Source of the DNA: Polytrichum commune
Taxonomy: Eukaryota > Streptophyta > Polytrichopsida > Polytrichales > Polytrichaceae
Length of the DNA stretch: 64,000 nucleotides
Assembly (NCBI GenBank): GCA_950295325.1
Contig: OX485806.1
Location: 22,630,001 to 22,694,000 of the forward strand
Reading direction: 5' to 3'
The notes beneath the pieces were generated by a model that did no database searches, was not told the DNA's origin, and worked only from the letters and a program-made list of their open reading frames with translations. A program made the translations under genes and the position numbers. Positions 31,183 to 43,416 of this stretch are shown piece by piece. Each line of letters opens with the position of its first letter. The first letter of the stretch is position 1.

Positions 31183-32592
31183 CTAAGGTCCCACATGCTT
31201 CATGATGCCACTTTCGAGGAGGTGCTTCACTTCATTGAAACTAAGACTCGGAGCATGGATGAAAGTGTCTTCGTATTGATCCAAGTTGCAGGTCACACGG
31301 AAGATGAAGTACAAGTGCTTGCAGTTCACCCAAGTGCGCCGCTTTCCAAGTGCTCTTGCTGACATCTCCACGAAATCCGGGCAGGTGCACGACGGGAAGG
31401 TGCTGATAGTGATACGGTACTCTTCAACCTTAGCCTTCTTTCGGGACTGGAAGATAATGATGCAGCCGATCCCTGGGTGAGGTATCATTGTGACGGAGGT
31501 GATTTGTCCGTCGACGTTGAGGGCTGACTCCCACTTGTTGCGTTGTTGGACGCATGGTCCGTTGTTACTGCGTCGGATCTTCTTTCCAAACCTCAGCGTA
31601 GGATATTGATCGGCTTGGGCCGGGGTAGGGAGTTCGGCCATGGATGAGGCAACATTGGAGGAGTCGCCGAAGAGTCTTCTGGGTGACACATCTTGACGCT
31701 GCTGAAGTTGGAATCCCCCTTCTTCAAGGGCCAGAACCTCCTGGAGAGTGAGGTTTGTCCCAGTGAGGACAGGCCAGACGTCCGGGACATCCGGACGGTG
31801 CTGCACCCACTTCCTCCTGGTGCCTTTGACACATTTTTCAATGTCGTCGTTGCAGAAGAAGAATTGTGTCAAGAATTCCTTGTTCTTCTTGTAGTCGCGC
31901 ATGTAGCCGGTGTACGTAGGAGCTGGAGTACTTTTACCATGCCGAACGATCTTCTGGGTGCACTTGGTCTTTGTGCGAGCTTGCATGGCGAAGCAGGCCT
32001 TGGCGGAAGTCTTGGGCAGTCTAGAAATGTGCCACTTGGAGACATCGCAGTGGGTCTCCTGAATGTTATTGACGTGGGTGACCCGTTGTGGAATCGATTT
32101 CTCGGGTGATTGTGCTAGGGGCAGGTCTGATGGTGTGGAGGAATCCGTACGTGCCTTGGTTGACCTAGTGCTCACTCGTGGATGAGAGAAGCTAACCTTG
32201 TCGGGTCTATGTGAATCATGATCAGAACCAGGGGGCATATCAAGTTTGCGCTTGGTGGTGCCAAAGACCTCCTCTCCTTCGAGTTGGGGTTTGCGGGTGC
32301 ACCAATGCTCTGCTCCAGGCATGTGCTCGAGTGCTGCAACAATTCTCTTGGCGTCACCGGATCGTTGTGCAGCACGAAGGCGGAGTTCTTCCTTTCCTGG
32401 GCCAGTACCAGAGCGATCACCCTTCAAGTAGGCGTAGTAGTTCGTACATTGCATGAACGCCCTCACAAAATCATCGACGGTCGCAACATACAGATCAGAG
32501 CCACGATTTCCAGACTGCTGAAGCCATTTGTTATGGACTGTCTCGGAGAGGTTGCAAGATGGCATCTCTGCCAACTCAGAATCTGTGAAATT
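31183..32592 (-). pseudogene. 3' exon of a MULE-type transposase-like gene, SWIM zinc finger
   Basis: About 470 codons to TAG at 31183. The start is placed at a good acceptor (TTGATTTCTCTCAG) at 32593-32606. The segment begins NFTDSELAEMPSCNLSE, typical of the stretch after the MULE catalytic domain. A long polar region follows (RSTKARTDSSTPSDLPLAQS), and near the C-terminus is a SWIM finger: CTCPDFVEM, then CKHLYFIF (CxC...CxH). It continues, across 11.65 kb of inserted retroelements, the exon at 44388-45909. The frame is intact; I call it a pseudogene because the gene is interrupted in its coding sequence at 45909. Confidence 0.65.
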
Positions 32593-32734
32593 CTGAGAGA
32601 AATCAAGAAAATGTAGTGAGAACGCTTTGTACAAAAACAGGCTAAAATCCTAAACTGACACCCACAAAAAAAAAAACCCACAAAAACAAAACAAAATCCA
32701 AAAAAAAATTCGGACCAAAAAGCGAAACACACAG
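32593..32734 (-). other. 3' part of the MULE-gene intron
   Basis: A/C-rich on the plus strand, with no coding frame. It ends CACAG directly at the E4 LTR. Confidence 0.5.
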
Positions 32735-33706
32735 TGTCGCAACCCTTGCTAGGTCCCTTAACAATCTTGCCAATTTTCGTTTCTAGCAAAGGTTACGAGC
32801 GCTAACCCTTCGCATTCCGCCATGCTAATGGATAGCTCCTCTTACCCCGGACCAATAGTTCATAGGAGGGAACCAACCCTCCTACTTTGCTTTCGGGACT
32901 CACCCCTTAATCGGTAACCCATTTCCCCAATGTGGACTTCCATCCATGGAAGTCCAATCCTATGTTGATCATCGCGTTGCTGGAGCAACACTACAACAAC
33001 CCGCACCATACTAGGCAACTATGGCCTCACAATAGGCCAAAGCCCATGGAGGCCTTGCCGTTCGGCCTCGGGTGGGTGAGGCCACACCACCTCACCCATA
33101 TAAGCCTCTAGGACTTCACGCGGGGCCCCTACCCCACCGTCAACCAACCTCTTGTCTCTCTACCAAGAGTTGGGACCAAGTGGACATTTTCCTTTAGCTG
33201 CTGGGCCTAGAACCCCCCAGCAGCTTCAGACCATCATAACTTCCTTGTATGATGTCTGATCATAACAACCAACCACTGCATGTTCATCTACGCTCCATGT
33301 AGATGCCGATGGACTCCTCACTTGCCCCATTCGGGCAAGTATTGAGGAAGTTATGCCTGTTTGAACCTTTGCAGTCCCGGGAATCACTCCCAGGCACTGC
33401 TGTACCAGGGCGCTGTCCCGGGACAGCACCCCACTCAAATGGCCATAACTCCTAGCTCACACCTCCGATTGAGGTGATCTTGAGCATTCTAGAATCACCA
33501 CGCCATGAGCTACGCATAGCTCATGGCCTCACCCTCATGCCTCCTAGTCTTTGTGGGTGGGAGGCGTTCCCAACGCCCGGGGCCCTCACCCACACTAGGA
33601 TCACTTGGGCCCTCTCACCAACGGCGCCACAAGTCCCGGGTGTCACTCCGGGGTCCCCCTTGTGCCCATGGTGTTTCGGCCACTCCTCATGGAGAGGTGC
33701 GCGACA
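32735..33706 (-). repeat. 3' LTR of E4 (972 bp)
   Basis: TGTCGCAACCC...GCGCGACA. Left flank CACAG (32730-32734). The 24-bp palindrome has one changed base in this copy. Confidence 0.9.
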
Positions 33707-33718
33707 CTCACCCCCACC
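33707..33718 (-). other. Polypurine tract of E4
   Basis: The minus strand reads GGTGGGGGTGAG directly before the LTR. Confidence 0.75.
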
Positions 33719-34506
33719 AAACGGAGTCGATGCCCTCATCGACTATACTCGTAGTCGGCACACCAATTCTCAAGTTGCCATCCTCTATGGTGCGGCATTG
33801 TGTTTACCTTAGGGCGCGACCCCCACAATGCATCTTCAAATTTGGCATAGTCCCAAAGGTGTCGTTACTAGGTGTTCCGTTAGCGACCTTGGAACTCCTC
33901 CAAGGACCTAACCTATACTAGACCCACCTACTTTGGGACTCACTTGGGTTGCCCCTCCTTTGGGGCCTCCTCCGTTAGGCTCCACTAGCCTAACATGACA
34001 AATCTAGGCAAGACCTCAACGCTTCCACTAAGTTGTCTCGGTTGCAACTCCGAGATGGCTTTCCATTGTTAAGCCACGCCTCGATCGCACGGGGGTGATG
34101 CCAAGTCCCGCCCGACTCGGTTCCCACTTTGCTCTTTCGAGACATGGGTTCATGACTCCCATGCGCCAACTCTCGTTCGCTCGCGGGTAGCACTTTTATG
34201 AGCACGCGCCATCACCTTGTCCCCGCCCGGACAAGCCCACAACTAAGAAGTTTCTTGGTTTTATCCAAGGCCCCTCCAAGCCATGGCCCCCAATTACTCG
34301 GCTTACCCAACCTAGTTTGGCATATCTATTCCCCCTCTTCCATTAACCAAGCACAAGTACAAGACTAGGACCTCATCTCATACTTTTCTCTTTGCACCAC
34401 TAAAGTTTGGACTTTATTCCCTCAAGCCAAAGAACAAGTTAATGTTGTGGAGCAATTAGCCTCGAAGCTAAGTGTGCTACTAGCGTCTCTCCCCCACTAA
34501 AGGAGA

Positions 34507-34700
34507 TTGATGTCCTCATCAATGCCTACGCTTCATTTTATTGGAATGTCTAGCCTTAGTTTCTTCAAAGTGCTTTACCAATTCCTTGGCGTTCATCATG
34601 TCTCTTGCCGCTACCCAAACGGCTTCTTTCTCATGGTATCCTCACCATTTCACCAAGTACTCCTTTGTTCATTTCCTTTCTTTTTCACTTGGGCTTCCTA
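34507..34700 (-). pseudogene. Chromodomain remnant of E4
   Basis: Shared TGA at plus-strand 34642-34644 (TCA). Confidence 0.7.
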
Positions 34701-34719
34701 CACTTGAGGATGCCCTCCT

Positions 34720-35990
34720 ACCTCATGTTCCAAATGACATCCACAAGGTCGGGAGGTGGCCTAATCACTTGCTTGTAATTGGGCCACAAGGTGTCGTCCT
34801 TAAATGGCTTTAGGAATGAGACATGAAATGTTGGATGCACTTTGATCTCGGGCGGTAATTCCAACTTATATATGTCCTTGACCACTTGTTCCACAGTGGG
34901 AAATGAAGCTCCAACTTTGGACATGACCTTTGGAGTGAGGCCTTCCGGCTAAGTGAAGCTGTTCACATTCAACAACATCTTTTGGCCCACCTCATTCTCC
35001 ACTTCGCGTCTTCTGGCATTGACTTGCACTTCGTAGCACATTCGGGCTTTCTCCACCAACAACTTGGTCATCTCCAAGACTTGTTCACGCTTCTTGGCCA
35101 AGTCCTCACCATCTTGGTTGAACTCTAGTGTTGAATGTGCCCCCTCGAGAGCTAGGTTAATAGGTTGGAGCGCATCCACTCCATAAGCCACCACCAAAGA
35201 CCACCCCTTCGTAGCCAAGTGCGTGGCTACATTGCAATTTTACTCCGCTCGACCCACATAGTCCACCCAATCTCCTTGGTCCGCCCCCACCAAGTTCCTC
35301 AAGTATTGCTTCAAGACTCCATTCACACGCTCCGTTTTCCATCCATTTGGGAATGCAAGGCCGTGCTAAACCTTAGTTTCATCCGACCTCGTTAGAGAAA
35401 TGCATTGAAAATGCACTTGTGAACTTTGGATCTTGATCCCACACAATCACTCTTGGCAACCCGTGGTGCCTCAACCATCCTTTGAGAAAAGGCTATGCGG
35501 TCTCCAACGCGGTGGCGGTTCCCACAATCGGCACCATGTGTGCCCACTTGGCAAACCACTCTACCATCAACAAGATGGCATCATACCCATGTGACTCCGG
35601 CAAACTTGTGATCAAGTCCATGCACATACCATGCCATGGCGCCAACGGGATAGGCAACGGTTGCAAGAAGCCGCCTTGCTTTTGGTAAGAGGCTCGGTTC
35701 ACTTTGCACTTTGATTCAAGCCTTCACAAAGTGGGCTATATCTTCCTTTATGCACCGCCAATGGTACCTCTTTGACACCATTCTATGGCGGCTTTTTCTT
35801 TCTCCTCTATGGCCGGCAATAGGACTATCATATTCCTCCTTCAAAACCGATAGCCTCAACTTGCCTTGTGGCACATATACCCGACTTTGTTTGCACTTGA
35901 ACAATCCGTCCACCAACTTAACCTCTTTGAGCACGTTGCTCTTGCGAAGCTCACCTAAAAACTTTTGTGCTTTGGGGTAGTTAATTTACC
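34720..35990 (-). pseudogene. Integrase remnant of E4
   Basis: Same motifs as E1 with the shared TAG at 35493-35495. Additional small deletions lie near 35340-35390. Confidence 0.75.
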
Positions 35991-36002
35991 CCCTCCCGTA
36001 TC

Positions 36003-36400
36003 TTGCATCACAAGTTTCCTTTGCCGGCACACATTAGCCACAAGGTTTGGATGGTTCTCATTGCTTGGAACTCTTCCGGTCTACTTTGCGCATCCGGCAC
36101 CACATTTCCACGGTCCGGTTTGTGGATCAAAACCACCTTCATAAGCGCCAAAATATCATGCCACCGCAATGACTTGGCGCTCACTTGCGCTTGAATGTCA
36201 AAATACTTTTAGGACACATTGTCCTTGTAGACCTTTACTTTGTGCGACCCAAACTAGTGTCGCCACATCTTCAAGCAATACACTACGCAAAGAAGTTCTT
36301 TGTTATGAGTTGGTTGTCTTCTTTGACAACCATCGAGCTACATGCTCGCATATGCAATGGCCATCCATCTTACACATAATCCACCATTGGCAGAATCATT
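36003..36400 (-). pseudogene. RNase H C-terminal remnant of E4
   Basis: The VPDA, LIHKP, RWHD and VVHCLKMW stretches are recognisable and broken. Confidence 0.6.
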
Positions 36401-36419
36401 CACCCCCATATGCACCTCA

Positions 36420-36980
36420 AAAGGTTTGTCAAGCTCCGTGAACTTGAGCACGGGCGGCGAAGAGAACTTGGTCTTAAGCTCCCCAAAGACTCGTGACAAA
36501 CATCATCCCACTCTTGGGATAGCCATTTTTTCCACAAGTCGAACCATCGAGCTTCATGCTCTCGTATGCAATGGCCATCCATCTTGCATCAACATCCGCC
36601 AATGGTAAAGTCACTCGCCCCCCGTATGCACCTCAAAAGGTTTTTTCAAGCTCCGCGAACTTGAACACGGGTGGTACAGAGGAACTTGGTCTTAAGCTCC
36701 TCAAAGACTTGGTGGCAAGGCTCATCCCACTCTTGGGATAGCCATTTCTTGCACAAGTTGGACAAGCTTCTACAACCATGGAGCTTAATGCTCCCATAAG
36801 CAATGGTCCTCCATCTTGGATCAACATCCGCCAATGGTAAAGTCCTTTGCCTTCATGTGCACCTCAACATGCTCATGAAAACCCGAAACTTAACCACATC
36901 TTGTGAAGAGAACTTTTTCTTGAGCTCCCCAAAGGCTTGGTGACAAGGCTCATCCCACTCTTGGGATAGCCATTTTTTCC
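36420..36980 (-). repeat. 230-bp RNase H tandem array in E4 (3 units)
   Basis: CCCACTCTTGGGATAGCCAT recurs at 36507, 36726 and 36954 (spacing 219 and 228). Confidence 0.85.
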
Positions 36981-37306
36981 AACATGTTGACTAAGGTTCT
37001 AGCAACCTTAGAAAAACCATGAATGAAGTGGTGGTAGTAGTTGGTTAGGCCAACAAATGACCTAAGCCCTTTTCTTGAGTCAAGGGCCAATTCTCTTCTT
37101 GGATTGCCTTGACATTCTTCATGTTCGTCCACCAACATCCTTTGTCACCACATACCTCAAGAACTCAATTTCTCGTTGAGCAAAGTTATTTTTCACTCCT
37201 TGGCGGTAATTTTTTTGGGCAACACATTGGTGAATACATCCTTGTATTTCACCAACATCCCACCAATGTGGTTTGGGGAAGGTCCATAGTGAGTACCCAC
37301 CCACAG

Positions 37307-38277
37307 TGTCGCGCACCTCTCCATGAGGAGTGGCCGAAACACCATGGGCACAAGGGGGACCCCGGAGTGACACCCGGGACTTGTGGCGCCGTTGGTGAGA
37401 GGGCCCAAGTGATCCTAGTGTGGGTGAGGGCCCCGGGCGTTGGGAACGCCTCCCACCCACGGTGACTAGGAGGCACGAGGGTAAGGCCATGAGCTATGCG
37501 TAGCTCATGGCGTGGTGATTCTAGAATGCTCAAGAACACCTGAATCGGAGGTGTGAGCTAGGAGTTATGGCCATTTGAGTGGGGCGCTGTCCCGGGACAG
37601 CGCCCTGGTACAGCAGTGCCTGGGAGTGATTCCCGGGACTGCCAAGGTTCAAACAGGCATAACTTCCTCACCACTTGCCCGAATGGGGCAAGTGAGGAGT
37701 CCATCGGCATCTACGTGAAGCGTAGATGAGGATGGAGTGGTTGGTTGTTATGATCGGACATCATACAAGGAAGTTATGATGGTCTGAAGCTGTGGGGGCT
37801 TCTAGGCCCAGCGGCTAAGGGAAAATGTCCACTTGGCCCCAACTCTTGGTAGAGAGACAAGAGGTTGGTTGACGGTGGGGTAGGGGCCCCGCGTGAAGTC
37901 CTAGAGGCTTATATGGGTGAGGTGGTGTGGCCTTACCCACCCGAGGCCGAACGGCACGGCCTCCATGGGCATTGGCCCATTGTGAGGCCATAGTTGCCTA
38001 GTATGGTTCGGGTTGTTGTAGTGTTGCTCCGGCAACGCGATGATCAACATAGGATTGGACTTCCATGGATGGAAGTCCACATTGGGGAAATGGGTTACCG
38101 ATTAAGGGGTGAGTCCCGAAAACAAAGTAGGAGGGTTGGTTCCCTCCTATGAACTATTGGTCCGGGGTAAGAGGAGCTATCCATTAGCATGGCGGAATGC
38201 GAATGGTTAGCGCTCGTAACCTTTGCTAGAAACGAAAATTGGCAAGATTGTTAAGGGACCTAGCAAGGGTTGCGACA
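37307..38277 (+). repeat. 5' LTR of E5 (971 bp)
   Basis: TGTCGCGCACC...GGGTTGCGACA. Confidence 0.93.
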
Positions 38278-38279
38278 CG

Positions 38280-38299
38280 TGGTATCAGAGCAGGGTTCC
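38280..38299 (+). other. Primer binding site of E5 (initiator tRNA-Met type)
   Basis: TGGTATCAGAGCAGGGTTCC, two nt after the LTR. Confidence 0.93.
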
Positions 38300-38324
38300 A
38301 AGTTTTGAGCTCGCACTTTGAGGG

Positions 38325-38955
38325 AAACATGGCTATCAAAAATGCGGGTTATGATGGTGAGCCCGGGGTTTCCAAAAGGTTGTGAGGCTCAAATTGGAAC
38401 AAGGATCATGTGCAAGTGGAATTTGACCATACCATTGGTTCTAATGACAATGGTGGGCATGAGGGTGGATTTGGTAAGGAAAATGGAGCAGTGCTTTCAA
38501 AAGGGCTCCCGCAAACCTCAAAAAAAAAAACATTTGGGGCCTAGAATACCGAAAGCACCCAAAACCTTGGAGGGCATTAATGTTGGATTGAAATTCCAAT
38601 TCAAAATGCTTGGAAGGTATTGATGTTGGAATGAATTTGGTGCTAATGAGGCACCCGGGGCCTCTTAAGGCCTATGTGCGCTATTCAAACGCACAAATGA
38701 AGGATACACCTAAAACGGAAGAACTTTCTAAGAAATGCATCCTTTTAGGTGGGGTTTTAAAAGCGGGTGGTGGATGCCTTGTTTAAGTTCCCAAGGCTTC
38801 TTGAGGACATGGTGGGGACCATCAAGTTTGCAAGAGCATTGAAGCCGATGGTCCCAAAGAGAAGTTTGGCGGCGCATCACCACAAGTGGCTTTAGCAAAA
38901 GTAGGTCCCAAAGAAATGAGTGCAAATTGTTTGGTCCATTTTACTTAGGCAAAAC
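38325..38955 (+). pseudogene. Gag remnant of E5
   Basis: Begins ATGGCTATCAAAAATGCGGG, then a stop after about 18 codons (GEPGVSKRL, stop). The better-looking frame NWNKDHVQVEFDHTIGSND is shifted relative to it. A frame with VRYSNAQMKDTPKT then ends in TAA. Not translatable as one protein. Confidence 0.55.
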
Positions 38956-38964
38956 ATGTTGGTG

Positions 38965-39260
38965 CCGCAGACGGAATGTTGAAAGGTGGCTTTATGCTTC
39001 CAAAGCAAATCATACTTGTGCCGCGGACGGAATGTTGGGAGGTGGGTTTGTCCTACCAAGGCAATTCATGTTTGTGCCGCGGACGGAGTGTGGGAAGGTG
39101 GCTTTGTGCTACCAAGGCAAAACATGTTTGTTTTGCGGACAAATTATTAGAAATTGGTTTTGTGGCACCAAACCAATTTGTCCCTCGCACGAAATGTTTG
39201 AAGTTGGCTTTGCGGACCAAGCCAAGCCAAGTTGCGGAGGACCAAATGTAAGACGATGGC
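38965..39260 (+). repeat. 56-bp tandem array in E5
   Basis: Units marked GCCGCGGACGGAATGTTG or variants. Confidence 0.8.
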
Positions 39261-39289
39261 ATTGTGGCCAAGGCTAGTAGCCTTAAGCC

Positions 39290-40030
39290 AAGGCCAAATC
39301 TTTTGTACCTGGAGGCTCAATGAATGGGAGAAATGTCTCATGTGTTGACAAAGAGGCTACCACTCCTTCTTGAGCCCAAAATTCACAAGGGAGTTGGGGC
39401 TTGCCGATTGATAGAGAAAACAAGCCCACCAAGGTGCGGTTTGGAGAGGGCGAACCGCATGAGACAAAGGAGGCCGCGATGCATGTAACCTTTCAATGTG
39501 GGACATTGGATTTTGTCAAAATTTCACACCAAGTGAAATAGATGAAATGCATGTCATTCTGAAGGCCGCCTTCTTTGAAACTCACATGATAGATGTGAGG
39601 TGCAAGCCGGTGTGCTTGCCGTGCATTATGATGTGTCATAATGGCAAAGAATTGAAGTTCAAATTAACAATGACTCCTATGGTAGGAGGACCTAAGTTGA
39701 ATTTGGTCTTAATGGACCGAATTAAAAAAAAATAAACAAAATAAAAAACATAATGGTCGTGGTTCAATTGGAGCAACTCCAATGAACGTATGGGGAGGCT
39801 AGGAAAGATGGGCCTCCTCCAAACAACATTGGTGCGATGTTGGTGAGATACAAAGATGTATTCACCAATGTGTTGCGCAAAAAAAAAAAAAAAAAAAATT
39901 ACCGCCAAGGAGTGAAAAATAACTTTGCTCAACGAGAGATCGAGTTCTTGAGGTATGTGGTGACAAAGGAAGTTGGTGGACGAACATGAAGAATGTCAAG
40001 GCAATCCAAAAGGAGAATTGGCCCTTGATT
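39290..40030 (+). pseudogene. E5 protease and RT-thumb remnant, RT core absent
   Basis: Protease-like stretch with the active site altered to VDKEA (at about 39348), later CKPVCLPCIMMCHN and TPMVGGPKLNLVLMD. After YKDVFTNVL and a 20-nt A run (39879-39898) it goes straight to NFAQREIEFLRYVV, the RT thumb. The palm with its YxDD box is missing. Confidence 0.8.
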
Positions 40031-40130
40031 CAAAAAGGGCTTAGGTCATTTGTTGGCCTAGCCAATTAGTACCACAACTTCATTCGAGAGTTTTCTAAGG
40101 TTGCTAGGACCTTATTCAACTTATTGAGGA

Positions 40131-40790
40131 AAATGGCTATCCCAAGAGTGGGATGAGCCTTGTCACCAAGCCTTTGGGGGGGCTCAAAAACAAGTTCTCT
40201 TCGCCGCCCGTGCTTAAGTTCGCGGACTTTGACAAACCTTTTGAGGTGCATACGGGGGCGAGTGACTTTAGCATTGGCGGATGTTGAGGCAAAATGGATG
40301 GCCATTGTATATAAGAGCATGAAGCTCGATGGTTGTCCGACCTTGTCCAACTTATGCAAGAAATGGCTATCCCAAAAGTGGGTTGAGCCTTGCTACCAAG
40401 TCTTTAAGGAGCTTAAGACGAAGTTCTCTTCGCCGCCCGTGCTCAAGTTTGCGAAATTTGACAAACCTTTTGAGGTACATACGGGGGCGAGTGACTTTGC
40501 TATTGGCGGATGGTTAACGTAGGATGGATGGCCATTGCATATGAGAGCGTTAAGCTTGATGGTTATCCGACCTTATCCGACTTGTGGAAGAAATGACTAT
40601 CCCAAGAGTGGGATGAGCCTTGCCACCAAGTCTTCGGGGAGCTTGAGAGCAAGTGTTCTTAGACGCCCGTGCTCAAGTTCGCGGAGCTTGACAAACCTTT
40701 TGAGGTGCATACGGGGGTGAGCGACTTTGCCAATGGTGGATTATGTGTAATTGGATGGCCATTGCATATGGGAGCATGAAGCTCGATGGT
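40131..40790 (+). repeat. 230-bp RNase H tandem array in E5 (3 units)
   Basis: AAATGGCTATCCCAAGAGTG or variants start at 40131, 40361 and 40591: spacing exactly 230 and 230. Confidence 0.9.
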
Positions 40791-41130
40791 TGTCAAAGAA
40801 GACAACCAACTCATGACAAAGAATTTCTTTGCCGTAGTACATTGCTTGAAGATGTGGCAACACTATTTGGGGTTGCACAAAGCAAAGGTCTACATGGACA
40901 ATGTGTCCTAAAAGAATTTTGACATTCAAGCGTAAGTGAGTGCCAAGTCATTGCGGTGACATGATAGTTTGGCGCTTATGAAGGTGGATTTGATCCACAA
41001 ACCGGACCGTGGAAATGTGGTGCCGGATGCGCGAAGTAGACCGGAAAAATTCCAAGCAATGAGAACCATCCAAACCTTGTGGCTAATGTGTGCCGGCAAA
41101 GGAAACTTGTGATGCAAGATACGGGAGGGG
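40790..41130 (+). pseudogene. RNase H C-terminal remnant of E5
   Basis: FFAVVHCLKMWQHYL-like stretch, MDNVS, WHDSLALMKVDLIHKP and VPDA, broken by stops. Confidence 0.7.
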
Positions 41131-41144
41131 TAAATTAACTACCC

Positions 41145-42405
41145 CAAAACACAAAAGCTTTTAGGTGAGCTTCGCAAGAGCAAGGTGCTCAAAGAGGTTA
41201 AGTTGGTGGACGGATTGTTCAAGTGCAAGCAAAGTTGGGTGTATGTGCCACAAGGCAAGTAGAGGCTATCGGTTTTGAAGGAGGAATTTGATAGTCCTAT
41301 TGCCGGCCTTAGAGGAGAAAGAAAAAATCGCCATAGAATGGTATCATGGAGGTACCATTGGCGGTGCATAAAGGAAGATATAGCCCACTTTGTGAAGGCT
41401 TGAATCAAAGTGCCAAGTGAACCGAGCCTCTTACCAAAAGCAAGGCGGTTTCTTGCAACCGTTGCCTATCCCGTCGGCGCCATGGCATAGTATGTGCATG
41501 GACTTGATCACAAGTTTGCCGGAGTCACATGGGTATGATGCCATCTTGTTGATGGTAGAGCGGTTTGCCAAGTTGGCACACATGGTGCCGATTGTGGGAA
41601 CCGCCACCGCGTTGGAGACCGCATAGCCTTTTCTCAAAGGATGGTTGAGGCACCACGGGTTGCCAAGAGTGATTGTGTGGGATCAAGATCCAAAGTTCAC
41701 AAGTGCATTTTCAATGCATTTCTCTAAGGAGGTTGTATTGAAACTAAGGTTTAGCACGGCCGTGTATTCCCAAATGGATGGGAAAACAAAGCGTGTGAAT
41801 GGAGACTTGACGCAATACTTGAGGAACTTGGTGGGGGCGGACCAAGGAGATTGGGCGGACTATGTGGGTCGAGCGGAGTGTAATTGCAATGTAGCCACGC
41901 ACTTGGCCACCAAGGGGTGGTCTTTTGTGGTGGCTGATGGAGTGGATGCGCTCCAACCTATTAACCTAGCTCTCGAGGGGGCACATTCAACACTAGAGTT
42001 CAACCAAGATGGTGAGGACTTGGCCAAGAAGCGTGAACAAGTCTTGGAGATGACCAAGTTGTTGGTGGAGAAAGCCCGAAGGTGGTACGGAGTGCAAGTC
42101 AATGCCAAAAGACGTGAAGTGGAGAATGAGGTGGGCCAAAAGGTGTTGTTGAATGTGAACAACTTCACTTAGCCGGAAGGCCTCACTCCAAAGTTCATGT
42201 CCAAAATTGGAGCTTTGTTTCCCATTGTGGAACAAGTGGTCAAGGACATATATAAGTTGGAATTACCGCCGGAGATCAAAGTGCATCCGACATTTCATGT
42301 CTCATTACGAAAGTCATTTTAGAACGACACCTTGTGGCCCGATCACAAGCAAGTGATTAGGCCATGTCCTGACCTTGTGGAGGTCATTTGGAACATGAGG
42401 TAAGA
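41145..42405 (+). pseudogene. Integrase remnant of E5
   Basis: The longest uninterrupted stretch (41645-42172) carries VIVWDQDPKFTS, YLRNLVGADQGDWADYV and LAKKREQVLEMTKLL. The Glu region is degraded (KTKRVNGDL). Upstream, the segment with CMDLITSLPESHGYD ends at the shared TAG (41624-41626). Confidence 0.8.
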
Positions 42406-42413
42406 GGGCATCC

Positions 42414-42603
42414 TCAAGTGTAGGAAGCCCAAGTAAAAAGGAAAGAAAATGTACAAAGGAGTACTTGGTGAAATGGTGAAGATACCATGAGAAAGAAACC
42501 GCTTGGGTGGCGGCAATGGACATGATAAACACCAAGGAATTGGTGAAGCACTTTGAAGAAACTAAGGCTAGACAATCCAATAAAATGAAGCGTAGGCATT
42601 GAT
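42414..42603 (+). pseudogene. Chromodomain remnant of E5
   Basis: EYLVKW, TGA (42477-42479), then YHEKETAWVAAMDM. Confidence 0.75.
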
Positions 42604-43404
42604 GAGGACATCAATCTCCTTTAGTGGGGGAGAGACGCTAGTAGTACATTTAGCTTTGAGGCTAATCGCTCCACAACATGTACTTGTTCTTTGGCTTGAG
42701 GGAATAAAGTCCAAGCTTTAGTGGTGCAAAGAGAAAAGTATGAGATGAGGTCCTAGTCTTGTACTTGTGCTTGGTTAATGGAAGAGGGGGAATAGACATG
42801 CCAAACTAGGTTGGGTAAGCCGAGTAATTGGGGGCCATGGCTTGGAGGGGCCTTGGATAAAACCAAAAAACTTCTTAGTTGTGGGCTTGTCCGGGCGGGG
42901 GCAAGGTGATGGCGCGTGCTCATAAAAGTGCTACCCGCGAGCTAACGTGAGTTGGCGCATGGGAGTCATGAACCCATGTCTCGAAAGAGCAAAGTGGGAA
43001 CCGAGTCGGGCGGGACTTGGCATCACCCCCGTGCGATCAAGGCGTGGCTTAACAATGGAAAGCCATCTCGGAGTTGCAACCGAGACAACTTAGTGGAAGC
43101 GTTGAGGTCTTGCCTAGATGTGTCATGTTAGGCTAGTGGAGCCTAACGGGGGAGGCCCCAAAGGAGGGGCAACCCAAGTGAGTCCCAAAGTAGGTGGGTC
43201 CAGTATAGGTTAGGTCCTTGGAGGAGAGATCCAAGGTCGCTAACGGACCACCTAGGAACGACACCTTTGGGACTATGCCAAATTTGAAGATGCATTGTGG
43301 GGGTCGCGCCCTAAGGTAAACACAATGCCGCACCATAGAGGATGGCAACTTGAGAATTGGTGTGCCGACTACGAGTATAGTCGATGAGGGCATCGACTCC
43401 GTTT

Positions 43405-43416
43405 GGTGGGGGTGAG
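43405..43416 (+). other. Polypurine tract of E5
   Basis: GGTGGGGGTGAG directly abuts the 3' LTR. Confidence 0.85.

Larger units (their letters stand above)
32735..37290 (-). mobile_element. E4: family-E element lacking its 5' half
   Basis: Minus strand. 3' LTR (32735-33706), polypurine tract, 3' UTR, chromodomain, integrase, RNase H, 230-bp array and RT-thumb remnant, then it stops abruptly at about 37290 before the protease. A 16-nt stretch of unknown origin follows, then E5's LTR. The 5' half and 5' LTR are missing. Confidence 0.8.
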
